Shown here in pieces: positions 52,648 through 60,468 of a DNA stretch of 64,000 nt; the stretch's first letter is position 1; every line of letters starts with the position of its first letter. The DNA comes from Microbulbifer sp. GL-2 (GTDB lineage: Bacteria > Pseudomonadota > Gammaproteobacteria > Pseudomonadales > Cellvibrionaceae), in contig NZ_AP019807.1 in NCBI RefSeq assembly GCF_007183175.1, forward strand, positions 2,841,001-2,905,000, in the 5' to 3' direction. The notes below the pieces were generated by a model. It did no database searches. It worked only from the letters and a program-made list of their open reading frames with translations, and was not told the origin of the DNA. The translations under genes and the position numbers were made by a program.

Positions 52648-53085
52648 ATGGAATTAACACGATCTTCCTATAAGTCTCATTGGTTGTCGGATATCGAGAT
52701 ACCCCTGGCGAACAAATTCTATCGCATGCATGGATTTCGTGGCAAAGCCAAGCGGTATGAGGACTGTGCGGTGGTGCGCAATGAAAAGGGGGAGGTTGTA
52801 GCTTGTGGTTACCTGAGGAGGTATGAAACCTTCAAGTTGCTCTCGGGAGTCGCTGTGGCGCCGCAGCATCAGGGTAGGGGAGTGGCGCGCCGCCTGCTGG
52901 AGCTACTGGCCGAGAAGTTTGACCGAGATACTTATACTTTTCCGTATGAACACTTAAGGTTATTTTATGAATCAATCGGTTTCCATCTAATAGAAAGCGG
53001 ACAATTGGGTGAGCCTGTCGCCCGGCTCTATCAGAATTATCGAAACCAGGGGCGCACTATATTGGTGATGGGATTTCAAGGCTAG
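52648..53085 (+). CDS. GNAT-family N-acetyltransferase
   Basis: 145 residues from the ATG at 52648. The acetyl-CoA loop is clear: GVAVAPQHQGRGVARRLLELL, followed by LRLFYESIGFHLIES. N-terminal sequence (DIEIPLANKFYRMHGFRGKAKR) is the substrate side. The longer frame to 52471 overlaps the divergent DTW gene and is not likely. The substrate cannot be guessed. It is separated from the following pncC by a gene-poor stretch. Confidence 0.82.
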   Translation: MELTRSSYKSHWLSDIEIPLANKFYRMHGFRGKAKRYEDCAVVRNEKGEVVACGYLRRYETFKLLSGVAVAPQHQGRGVARRLLELLAEKFDRDTYTFPYEHLRLFYESIGFHLIESGQLGEPVARLYQNYRNQGRTILVMGFQG

Positions 53086-53972
53086 TAATGTTTTGGCTTA
53101 TATCATTATGCCATTTGCTCTTTTGTGGGATTCTATTTTCGATATGTTTGCCATCCTCAATATAGGCATAGCCGCTTTGTCAGTGTAGTTCTCCAGCTCG
53201 CCGTTGTCCCCCGCCCCAATTTTAATCATATCCAGTCTGAACTATCGATTCAGTTGCTCCCTAGATTGTCTTTTCAGGTCAAGGTTTTTGAGTTGGCAAG
53301 TGAGGAGGCACAATCCCCTGCAATAGCCAATGTAATCACTGCTATTTTTAACAGCCATGATTTCTTATTTTTTCACTGCTTCTTGTAGGGGTGCCGATTT
53401 GGCTATGTTTTTATCTGGGTTATATATTGCCGAACTGGGAGTTGGCTACACAGCGATTCCAGCAATCTTTTATGTTAATTACATGTTTAGGTGCGACAGA
53501 TAAATCTAACAAAAGCTCAGTTGAGAAGGGTGTGTACTTCAGGCCTCTCATCGTGAGGCGGGCCCTGCTTATCGAATACAAGCCGGTGTTATATTTTGGA
53601 TATTCAAGTTGGGGTGTATGCATCCAAATGTCAGCTGTGAAATCAGATATTTTGAATATATGGGTAGAATTTTTCTGGGCCACTAAAAGTTAATATGTAT
53701 GAAAAGTTTTCTGATTCCAGGCTTTTTATTATGCTAATGCTCCAATTAGAAGCAGTTCAGGCTGAGATGATTATATTTGGATGACGATGTATTTTGATTC
53801 GTGAACAAATATTTCTTTATCGCTCCCAGACCTGTTTGTTTCGATGCCTGGTGCAAACTAGCCCTGTACCTTATGTGGCAAGGGGACAGTCGTCCAGATT
53901 AAGATATAGTTGATGTATTCATGTTGCTGACTGGAAAGGGGATATCCCCGATTCAATTTGATGGGAAGTGTA
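53086..53972. other. Gene-poor stretch at the right edge of the accessory region
   Basis: Nearly 890 bases between the GNAT gene and pncC. Short frames of 69-100 codons exist on both strands (for example plus 53391-53693) but none has a good ribosome site or a recognisable sequence. It may hold decayed coding DNA; I see no repeat, tRNA or integrase. Confidence 0.4.
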
Positions 53973-54488
53973 ATGATTGAGTATGGAGAAATTGCCCAGT
54001 TAGCCCAGCGTCTGGGTAAAGAGCTGGATAAACGTGCATGGCGAGTTACCGCTGCGGAGTCCTGCACTGGGGGGGCTGTTGCCGCAGCGATAACCGCTAT
54101 TGCCGGGGCATCGAGTTGGTTCGATGGCTCTATCGTGAGCTATGCCAATCGTATCAAACACAGCGTTCTGGGTGTAGACGCCAAGGATTTACAGCAGTTT
54201 GGTGCTGTCAGTGAGCCGGTTGCCCGTCAGATGGCCTGTGGTGTGTTAGCAATGATGGATGCCAATCTAGCTGTTGCGGTGAGCGGTATCGCCGGTCCCG
54301 ATGGTGGTACAGAAGAGAAGCCTGTGGGTACCGTCTGGATTGCCTGGGCTCATGCCGATGGGCAGGAGCCTGTACAGATCGATGCCCGCTGCTTTCATTT
54401 TCAAGGCGATAGGGCTGATGTGCAGGCGCAAACGGTGAGAGAAGCAATCACAGGTATGCTCGCTATCCTGGATGAGCACCCGGTTTAA
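53973..54488 (+). CDS. pncC: NMN amidohydrolase PncC (CinA C-terminal family)
   Basis: 171 residues from the ATG at 53973, with GGGAAG six bases upstream; TTG 53958 and ATG 53961 in the same frame are less likely. It is the stand-alone CinA C-terminal domain: ITAAESCTGGAVAAAI-like (VTAAESCTGG), AVSGIAGPDGGTEEKPVGTVWIA. It deamidates nicotinamide mononucleotide in the pyridine nucleotide cycle. It precedes recA, as in most gammaproteobacteria, which dates the conserved block. Confidence 0.95.
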   Translation: MIEYGEIAQLAQRLGKELDKRAWRVTAAESCTGGAVAAAITAIAGASSWFDGSIVSYANRIKHSVLGVDAKDLQQFGAVSEPVARQMACGVLAMMDANLAVAVSGIAGPDGGTEEKPVGTVWIAWAHADGQEPVQIDARCFHFQGDRADVQAQTVREAITGMLAILDEHPV

Positions 54489-54587
54489 GGCTGCTAGGGG
54501 TTAACCGGGCAATATAGGGCGAGCTTTGCAGCTGCCTAAGGCCCATAATTTGCGCGATGGCGACTGGTACCGGTTGTGCCGGAATTA

Positions 54588-54603
54588 CTGGTTGCCTATA
54601 CAG
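54588..54603 (+). promoter_or_regulatory. LexA (SOS) box of recA
   Basis: CTGGTTGCCTATACAG fits the LexA pattern CTG-N10-CAG and ends with the typical ACAG. It lies 57 bases before the recA start, overlapping a TTGCCT-like -35. Confidence 0.8.
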
Positions 54604-54659
54604 TAATCCTTCGTTAAGCTTGCCACCAATCAACACAGCTCAGCAATATGGGAATGGTC

Positions 54660-55694
54660 ATGGATTCCAATAAAGACAAGGCGCTAAAGGCGGCGCTCTC
54701 GCAGATCGAACGCCAGTTTGGCAAAGGCACAGTGATGCGCATGGGAGATAAGGAGCGCGTGCGTATCCCGGCGATTTCCACTGGCTCCTTAGGCCTGGAT
54801 GTGGCCCTGGGTATTGGCGGCCTGCCGCGCGGCCGTATTGTTGAGATCTATGGCCCTGAATCCTCCGGTAAAACCACTCTGACCCTGCAAGTGATTGCCG
54901 AAGCCCAGCGCAAAGGTGGCACTTGTGCGTTTGTTGACGCTGAGCATGCGCTCGATCCTATCTACGCCGAGAAACTCGGTGTAAATGTTGATGAGCTGAT
55001 CGTCTCACAACCGGATACCGGCGAGCAGGCCCTGGAAGTGGCTGACATGCTGGTGCGTTCCGGTGCTGTGGATGTACTGGTTGTGGACTCTGTAGCGGCC
55101 CTGACCCCGCGCGCGGAGATTGAGGGTGAGATGGGCGATTCCCATGTTGGCCTGCAGGCCCGCCTGATGTCCCAGGCCCTGCGTAAGCTGACCGGTAATA
55201 TCAAGAATACCAATACCCTGGCAATCTTCATCAACCAGATCCGTATGAAGATCGGTGTGATGTTTGGCTCCCCGGAAACCACTACCGGTGGTAATGCACT
55301 CAAGTTCTACTCCTCCGTACGCCTGGATATCCGTCGCATCGGTGCCGTGAAGGATGGCGATGAGGTGGTGGGGAACGAGACTCGCGTTAAGGTGGTGAAA
55401 AACAAGGTGGCACCGCCGTTCAAACAGACTGAATTCCAAATCATGTATGGCGAAGGCATCAACATGGTTGGTGAAATTGTCGATTACGGCGTGAAGATGG
55501 GCTTGGTTGATAAGGCTGGTGCCTGGTACAGCTATAAAGGGGATAAGATTGGCCAGGGCAAGGCCAATGCTACCAAGTTCCTGCGTGAGAACCAGGATAT
55601 CCGTAATGAGATTGAAGGGCAGCTGCGCGCGCAGCTGCTGGGTGACCTGGTTCCAGCCAGCCCCGAAGAGGCCGCAGAACTCTCGGAAGAGTAA
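54660..55694 (+). CDS. recA: Recombinase A
   Basis: 344 residues from the ATG at 54660 (GGGA upstream; ATGs at 54648 and 54654 in frame). All RecA landmarks present: IERQFGKGTVMRMGD, Walker A YGPESSGKTTLTLQ, AEHALDPIYAEKLGV, VVDSVAALTPRAEIEGEMGD, and loop L2 region FINQIRMKIGVMFGSPETTTGG. The acidic tail (PEEAAELSEE) is standard. It drives strand exchange and LexA self-cleavage in the SOS response. The recX gene starts directly at its stop codon. Confidence 0.98.
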   Translation: MDSNKDKALKAALSQIERQFGKGTVMRMGDKERVRIPAISTGSLGLDVALGIGGLPRGRIVEIYGPESSGKTTLTLQVIAEAQRKGGTCAFVDAEHALDPIYAEKLGVNVDELIVSQPDTGEQALEVADMLVRSGAVDVLVVDSVAALTPRAEIEGEMGDSHVGLQARLMSQALRKLTGNIKNTNTLAIFINQIRMKIGVMFGSPETTTGGNALKFYSSVRLDIRRIGAVKDGDEVVGNETRVKVVKNKVAPPFKQTEFQIMYGEGINMVGEIVDYGVKMGLVDKAGAWYSYKGDKIGQGKANATKFLRENQDIRNEIEGQLRAQLLGDLVPASPEEAAELSEE

Positions 55695-56180
55695 GTGCCT
55701 TATACCAAAACGGAGCTTTCCGTTGATTCAGCTCAAGCGCTGTTTGGCGCAGCGCTTGAGTTACTTGCCCGTCGTGAACACTCGCGCCTCGAGTTGAGGC
55801 GGAAACTGATGGGCAAATTCCCTTCTGCCAATTTCGAAGCTCTTTTTGAGCGCCTACAAGAGCTCAATTATCAATCGGAACAGCGTTTTGCTGAGGTTTT
55901 TGCCCGTTCGCGCGTTCAGCGTGGCCAAGGCCCCGTGCGTATCCGTCAAGAGCTACAGCAACGCGGTATAACCGCTGAGCTGGCTGCCTGGGCACTGGGG
56001 CAGGTGGAAGCCGATTGGTTTGTATTGGCGCAGGAACAGTTGCAGCGCAAATACCGAAACCCCATTAGTGAGGCGCTGCCGCGGGACCAACTAATAAAGG
56101 AGCGGGCAAAGCGTCAGCGCTACCTGGCATATCGCGGTTTCCCTGCTGATGCCATCAGTTGGGCGCTGGACGAGAAGTAA
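55695..56180 (+). CDS. recX: RecA regulator RecX
   Basis: 161 residues from a GTG that follows the recA stop codon without a gap; GGAAGAG in the recA tail is its ribosome site. Three-helix repeats typical of RecX: EHSRLELRRKLMGKF, RSRVQRGQGPVRIRQELQQRG and RQRYLAYRGFPADAI. It limits RecA filament extension. Expression would be tied to recA by read-through. Confidence 0.95.
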   Translation: MPYTKTELSVDSAQALFGAALELLARREHSRLELRRKLMGKFPSANFEALFERLQELNYQSEQRFAEVFARSRVQRGQGPVRIRQELQQRGITAELAAWALGQVEADWFVLAQEQLQRKYRNPISEALPRDQLIKERAKRQRYLAYRGFPADAISWALDEK

Positions 56181-56276
56181 ACGGGCTTATACTCTCATCT
56201 TGGTTGAGGCATCGCAGTATTTCTGCGGCTCAGAACCACGATAGTGAGAGCGAAAATAATAAGCGCGAGACACCCT

Positions 56277-57755
56277 ATGATCCTATCCATAGACCAGGGC
56301 ACCACAGGCACTACAGCCTTTGTCTTTGATAGCAGCGGCAGCCTGATTGGCCGCAGTTATTCCGAAATACCCAATTATTATCCCCAGCCCGGCTGGGTCG
56401 AGCAGAATGCTGAAGAGATTTGGCAGGTAACGCGGCGGGTCTGCGCTGCTGCGCTACAGCGTGCCGGTATTCGCGCATCCGATATCATGGCGATTGGTAT
56501 TACTAACCAGCGCGAGACTACGGTTCTGTGGGATCGACATACCGGTGAGCCAGTACACCCCGCCATCGTCTGGCAGTGTCGCCGTTCTGCGGAAATCTGC
56601 CAGGAGCTGGCCGTGACAAGTAAGGCTGGCTGGTTGCGTGAGCGCAGCGGTTTGCTGCTTGATGCTTATTTTTCTGCGAGTAAGCTGCTGTGGGTCTTCC
56701 GTGAGCAGCCTCAATTGCTGGCCCGTGCCCGCCGTGGCGACTTGTGCTTTGGCACAGTGGACAGCTGGCTGATGTATAAGATGAGTGGTGGCCGCGCGCA
56801 CCTGACTGATCACACCAATGCCAGCCGTACCCTGTTGTATAACCTCGAGGAAAAACGTTGGGACCCAGAGCTACTGGCGCTGTTTGATTGCCCGGAATCC
56901 ATCCTGCCTGAAATCAGGCCGTCTGCCGGTCATTTTACCGATACCGATCCCGAGGCGTTCCTGGGAGCCTGTGCGCCCATTTGTGGCGTGGCCGGCGACC
57001 AGCAAGCGGCGCTGTTTGGCCAGGGTTGTCTCCGTCCTGGAGAGATTAAAAACACCTATGGTACGGGCTGCTTTATGTTGGCATTTGCGGGTGAAAAACG
57101 CCCTGAGCTGCCGGCTGGCCTGCTTGCCACTATTGCTTGTGATATTAGTGGTGCTCCCGCCTATGCGGTTGAGGGTTCGGTGTTTACTGCGGGCTCTGCA
57201 ATCCAGTGGCTGCGCGACGAGATGGGTCTCATTCAAAGGGCGGTGGATACTGAGGTAATTGCACAGAGTATTGCCGACACCCGCGGAGTTTATCTGGTGC
57301 CGGCATTCAGTGGCCTGGGTGCCCCCCATTGGAATCCGTCGGCAAGGGGCACCGTGTGTGGCTTGAGTCGTGGTACCGGCCGCGCGGAGATAGTGCGCGC
57401 TACGCTCGAGTCTATTGCCTATCAGAGTGACGAGTTGGCGCGCCTGATGGAAGAGGCTCTGGGGGTGTCAATCAGTCATATGCGGGTGGATGGCGGGGCC
57501 TGTGCAAATAATTTCCTGATGCAATTCCAGGCTGATATTTCCGCATTGCGTGTTGAGCGGCCCAAGCAAATTGAATCCACTGCTATCGGTGCGGCCCTGC
57601 TAGCGGGGATCGGCAGTGATTTATGGCATTTTGAAAAGTTGCCGGAGTGCCTGCGAGAAATAGAGCGGGATTTTATGCCGGCGATGTGTACTTCGGAGAG
57701 GACATCACTGTTGGCCGGCTGGCAGCGGGCTGTTGCCGCGTGTAAGGCATTTTAA
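56277..57755 (+). CDS. glpK: Glycerol kinase
   Basis: 492 residues from the ATG at 56277 (a GTG at 56244 adds 11 residues before the family start). FGGY kinase signatures: LSIDQGTTGTTAFVFD, ITNQRETTVLWDR, GVAGDQQAALFGQ, NTYGTGCFML and VDGGACANNFLMQFQ. It phosphorylates glycerol to glycerol-3-phosphate in the cytoplasm. No facilitator or glpD gene is beside it, so it is detached from the usual glp cluster. A lipase-like gene two genes down fits glycerol supply. Confidence 0.95.
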   Translation: MILSIDQGTTGTTAFVFDSSGSLIGRSYSEIPNYYPQPGWVEQNAEEIWQVTRRVCAAALQRAGIRASDIMAIGITNQRETTVLWDRHTGEPVHPAIVWQCRRSAEICQELAVTSKAGWLRERSGLLLDAYFSASKLLWVFREQPQLLARARRGDLCFGTVDSWLMYKMSGGRAHLTDHTNASRTLLYNLEEKRWDPELLALFDCPESILPEIRPSAGHFTDTDPEAFLGACAPICGVAGDQQAALFGQGCLRPGEIKNTYGTGCFMLAFAGEKRPELPAGLLATIACDISGAPAYAVEGSVFTAGSAIQWLRDEMGLIQRAVDTEVIAQSIADTRGVYLVPAFSGLGAPHWNPSARGTVCGLSRGTGRAEIVRATLESIAYQSDELARLMEEALGVSISHMRVDGGACANNFLMQFQADISALRVERPKQIESTAIGAALLAGIGSDLWHFEKLPECLREIERDFMPAMCTSERTSLLAGWQRAVAACKAF

Positions 57756-57804
57756 TCGGAGCAGTTATTTTTATTTGGTTTTTCGGTACAGGGAGGAGGC
57801 CAAA

Positions 57805-58824
57805 ATGGAAGTTAGGGACGAGTTACAGGCCACGGTTGAGGGGTTGGTGGATGGTCGCAGGGGTATTCTCGCCGCGGATGAGAGCAGTGGCACGATAGCC
57901 AAGCGTTTCAATTCAATCGGTGTTGAGTCAACCGAGGAGAATCGCCGCAATTACCGTGCGGCCCTGCTGGGTGCTGAGGGCCTGGGGCAGTATGTCAGCG
58001 GGGTGATTCTTTTTGAGGAGACCCTGGGCCAATGTTGTGACAGGGGTGCCCCTCTGGCCCAAGTGGCGGTGGCGCAAAATATTGTACCCGGTATTAAGGT
58101 CGATAAGGGTAAGGGGCCATTACCTGGCGCAACAGGTGACATGATCACTTATGGCCTGGATGGACTTGCCGAGCGCCTGCGCAATTATAAGGAGCAGGGG
58201 GCTCGATTCGCCAAGTGGCGTGAAGTCTATCCGGTGAGTCCGCACAATCCCACCGATCTTGGTCTCAGGGCTAATGCCGAGATGTTGGCCCGTTACGCCG
58301 CCGTTTGCCAGGCGGAAGGCGTGGTGCCCATCGTAGAGCCTGAAGTGCTTATGGATGGAAGCCACGGTATTGAGCGTTGTGCGGAGGTTAATGAGCAGGT
58401 CTGGCATACCGTTTTTCATGCCCTGTATCGCCATGGCGTCACTCTTGAACTGATGTTACTGAAACCCAGCATGGTGACTCCGGGGGCGGAATTGGCCCGA
58501 GTGGAACCGCAGCAAGTTGCGGAGCAAACCCTGCGCAGGCTGCGCCGCGCAGTACCCGCAGCTGTACCCAGCATAAACTTTCTCTCTGGGGGGCAGGGAA
58601 ATGATGAGGCCTCAGAAAATCTCAATGCATTGAACCAACTCAACGATGCACCCTGGCAGCTGAGTTTTTCCTACGGCCGCGCGTTGCAGCAGCCGGCTCT
58701 GGCAGCCTGGGCAGGCCAGTCGGAGAATACGGTTGCAGCGCAAAGAGCTTTAGTTCATCGAGCGCGTATGAATCACCTGGCTATGCTGGGGCAGTATCGC
58801 AGTGGCCTGGAACAGGAAAGCTGA
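57805..58824 (+). CDS. Class I fructose-bisphosphate aldolase
   Basis: 339 residues from the ATG at 57805 with a strong GGGAGGAGG ribosome site. Eukaryote-type class I aldolase: GILAADESSGTIAKRFNSIG, VPIVEPEVLMDGSHGIE, LMLLKPSMVTPG with the Schiff-base Lys, and SINFLSGGQGNDEASENLNALN. It cleaves or forms fructose-1,6-bisphosphate. The upstream part of the open frame overlaps glpK by a few bases and is not used. With glpK it would route glycerol into gluconeogenesis, though oxidation by a separate GlpD is needed. Confidence 0.93.
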   Translation: MEVRDELQATVEGLVDGRRGILAADESSGTIAKRFNSIGVESTEENRRNYRAALLGAEGLGQYVSGVILFEETLGQCCDRGAPLAQVAVAQNIVPGIKVDKGKGPLPGATGDMITYGLDGLAERLRNYKEQGARFAKWREVYPVSPHNPTDLGLRANAEMLARYAAVCQAEGVVPIVEPEVLMDGSHGIERCAEVNEQVWHTVFHALYRHGVTLELMLLKPSMVTPGAELARVEPQQVAEQTLRRLRRAVPAAVPSINFLSGGQGNDEASENLNALNQLNDAPWQLSFSYGRALQQPALAAWAGQSENTVAAQRALVHRARMNHLAMLGQYRSGLEQES

Positions 58825-58874
58825 CAGGAGCCGGTTAGCCAAAGAAATAACAATAATGAAAATAAGGAGGGGCA

Positions 58875-59714
58875 ATGGAATTTGTAACCAGAGATATAAG
58901 CCTGCACTACCGCCGCTGGTGGGTTGAAGGTGCACTCGGTGTAGTAGTGATTTCCCACGGTCTGGGTGAGCACGGTGGCCGTTATACCATGCTGGCCCAG
59001 CACCTCAATCGCGCGGGATTCAGCGTCTATGCACCAGATCACTATGGGCATGGATTGTCCGAGGGTAAAAGGGGGCATATCGATGATTTCTCCCTTTATT
59101 GCGAAGACTTACATCAGTTTATCTGTCTGGTCAAAAGTGGTAACCCCGATACAAGTGTGCATCTGCTGGGGCATAGTATGGGAGCGGTGGTTGCCTGTGG
59201 CAGTGCTATTCGTTACGGCTCAGTAGATAGCGTGATCCTGTCGGCGCCTGGGTTTCGCGGGGCCAGGGAGCCTGCGGGTCTGGAATTATGGTTAGTAACG
59301 ATATTGGCCAGGCTGTTCCCGAAACTGGTGCTTTCCAGCCGGATTGATGACAAATGGTTGAGCCGCGATATCTCCGTTATCGAGTCCTATCGCAGTGATG
59401 CGCTTGCCCATCATGGGGTTTCCCTGCGCTGGTTTGAGAGCTTTCTGAACGAGAGGGAGTTCCTTTCGGCTAATCTGGAGCGTTTACTTACCCCCTGCTT
59501 GATGTTGTTGCCGGAGTCGGATCGTCTGGTCGATGTCGAACTCAGTAGAGAGTGGTTTACTCGTATAGGGTCGAAAAACAAAAAGCTGCACTGTTTTCCC
59601 GAGGCGTATCACGAATTGTTTAACGAGATAGAGGAGGGGCGCCTAGCAAGGGATTTACTGCTGGGACACCTAAACTCCATTTTGTCTGCGCCCAACCCTG
59701 TCGCCTCAGGATAA
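58875..59714 (+). CDS. Monoacylglycerol-lipase-like alpha/beta-hydrolase
   Basis: 279 residues. Serine-hydrolase of the Hydrolase_4/lysophospholipase group: VVISHGLGEHGGRYTMLAQ, APDHYGHGLSEG, LLGHSMGAVVACG with the nucleophile Ser, Asp in LPESDRLVDVE and His in FPEAYHELFNE. It should cut monoacylglycerols to glycerol and fatty acid. The neighbouring glpK and the fatty-acid genes elsewhere in the window fit that, but they are not in one operon. AAGGAGG lies upstream of the ATG. Confidence 0.9.
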   Translation: MEFVTRDISLHYRRWWVEGALGVVVISHGLGEHGGRYTMLAQHLNRAGFSVYAPDHYGHGLSEGKRGHIDDFSLYCEDLHQFICLVKSGNPDTSVHLLGHSMGAVVACGSAIRYGSVDSVILSAPGFRGAREPAGLELWLVTILARLFPKLVLSSRIDDKWLSRDISVIESYRSDALAHHGVSLRWFESFLNEREFLSANLERLLTPCLMLLPESDRLVDVELSREWFTRIGSKNKKLHCFPEAYHELFNEIEEGRLARDLLLGHLNSILSAPNPVASG

Positions 59715-59817
59715 AAACAGGCAAGGGGTGGTTAAAACGAGAAGTTCCTTCGGATTAAGCTGCGGTGAATACCGTGAAAAACCCTATGAAGCATTGTATG
59801 ATACGCGGTCATTTTTG

Positions 59818-59841
59818 CCCCCCGGAAGTTGTGTCGGGGGG
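59818..59841 (+). promoter_or_regulatory. Strong hairpin in the Trm112-like gene leader
   Basis: CCCCCCG pairs with CGGGGGG around a ten-base loop, ending 17 bases before the ATG and just upstream of its ribosome site. There is no T run, so it is not a simple terminator; it may tune translation. Confidence 0.5.
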
Positions 59842-59858
59842 AAATAGTGGGGTGGAAC

Positions 59859-60044
59859 ATGGATAAAAAGTTGCTGAGCCTATTAGTGTGCCCGGTAAGT
59901 AAGGCGCCGCTGGAGTACCGCGAAGATTCCCAGGAACTGGTTTGTAGGGCCAGTGGCCTGGCCTATCCGGTTAGGGATGGGATCCCGGTAATGCTGGAGT
60001 CCGAAGCGCGTCAGCTCACAGCTGAGGAAAAGCTGGAAAAATAA
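59859..60044 (+). CDS. Trm112-family/YcaR-like small zinc protein
   Basis: 61 residues from the ATG at 59859 (GTGGGGTGG upstream). MDKKLLSLLVCPVSKAPLEY with the CPxSK zinc-like knuckle, then LAYPVRDGIPVMLESEAR, match the Trm112/YcaR family. In bacteria the role is unclear, possibly as an activator or chaperone for a methyltransferase or kinase partner. It is followed by a HIT gene four bases later. Confidence 0.92.
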   Translation: MDKKLLSLLVCPVSKAPLEYREDSQELVCRASGLAYPVRDGIPVMLESEARQLTAEEKLEK

Positions 60045-60048
60045 ACCA

Positions 60049-60396
60049 ATGGGTGAACCCAGCGTTTTCAGTCAAATTATCTCGGGCGATATTCCGGCTG
60101 AGAAAATCTACGAGGATGACCTTTGTGTCGTTATTGAAGATCGGGCGCCACAAGCCCCGGTCCATCTCCTCATTATCCCACGCAAATCTCTGGTTAACCT
60201 GTCCGATGCCAAAAGCGAAGACAAGGGTCTGCTTGGCCACCTGATGTGGGTGGCTGCCGAGCTGGGCAGGCAGTTGGGTCTCGAAGGCTTTCGGTTGGTG
60301 GTTAACAATGGTCGAAGCGCGGGACAGACCGTATTTCACCTACATATTCACCTGCTGGCTCAAAAGAAAATGCCCGAACAGGGGCTCGGGCAGTAG
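60049..60396 (+). CDS. HIT-family nucleotide-binding hydrolase
   Basis: 115 residues. Histidine triad TVFHLHIHLLAQKKM (H-x-H-x-H) and VFSQIISGDIPAEKIYEDD, AHLLIIPRKSL-like (VHLLIIPRKSLVNL) mark the HinT group, which hydrolyses purine nucleoside phosphoramidates and AMP-lysine adducts. Overlaps no other gene; four bases after the Trm112-like gene, so likely one transcript. alaS starts 72 bases later. Confidence 0.94.
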   Translation: MGEPSVFSQIISGDIPAEKIYEDDLCVVIEDRAPQAPVHLLIIPRKSLVNLSDAKSEDKGLLGHLMWVAAELGRQLGLEGFRLVVNNGRSAGQTVFHLHIHLLAQKKMPEQGLGQ

Positions 60397-60468
60397 CGGG
60401 ACAGGTGTGGCACCGCGTTATCGGTGTCGTTCAAATAATTTTCAACTAACGAAGTGGAATTACGCCGG

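Noticed and set aside
53391..53693. 100-codon plus-strand frame before pncC
   Set aside because: No ribosome site, no similarity I recognise, and an equally long frame on the opposite strand.
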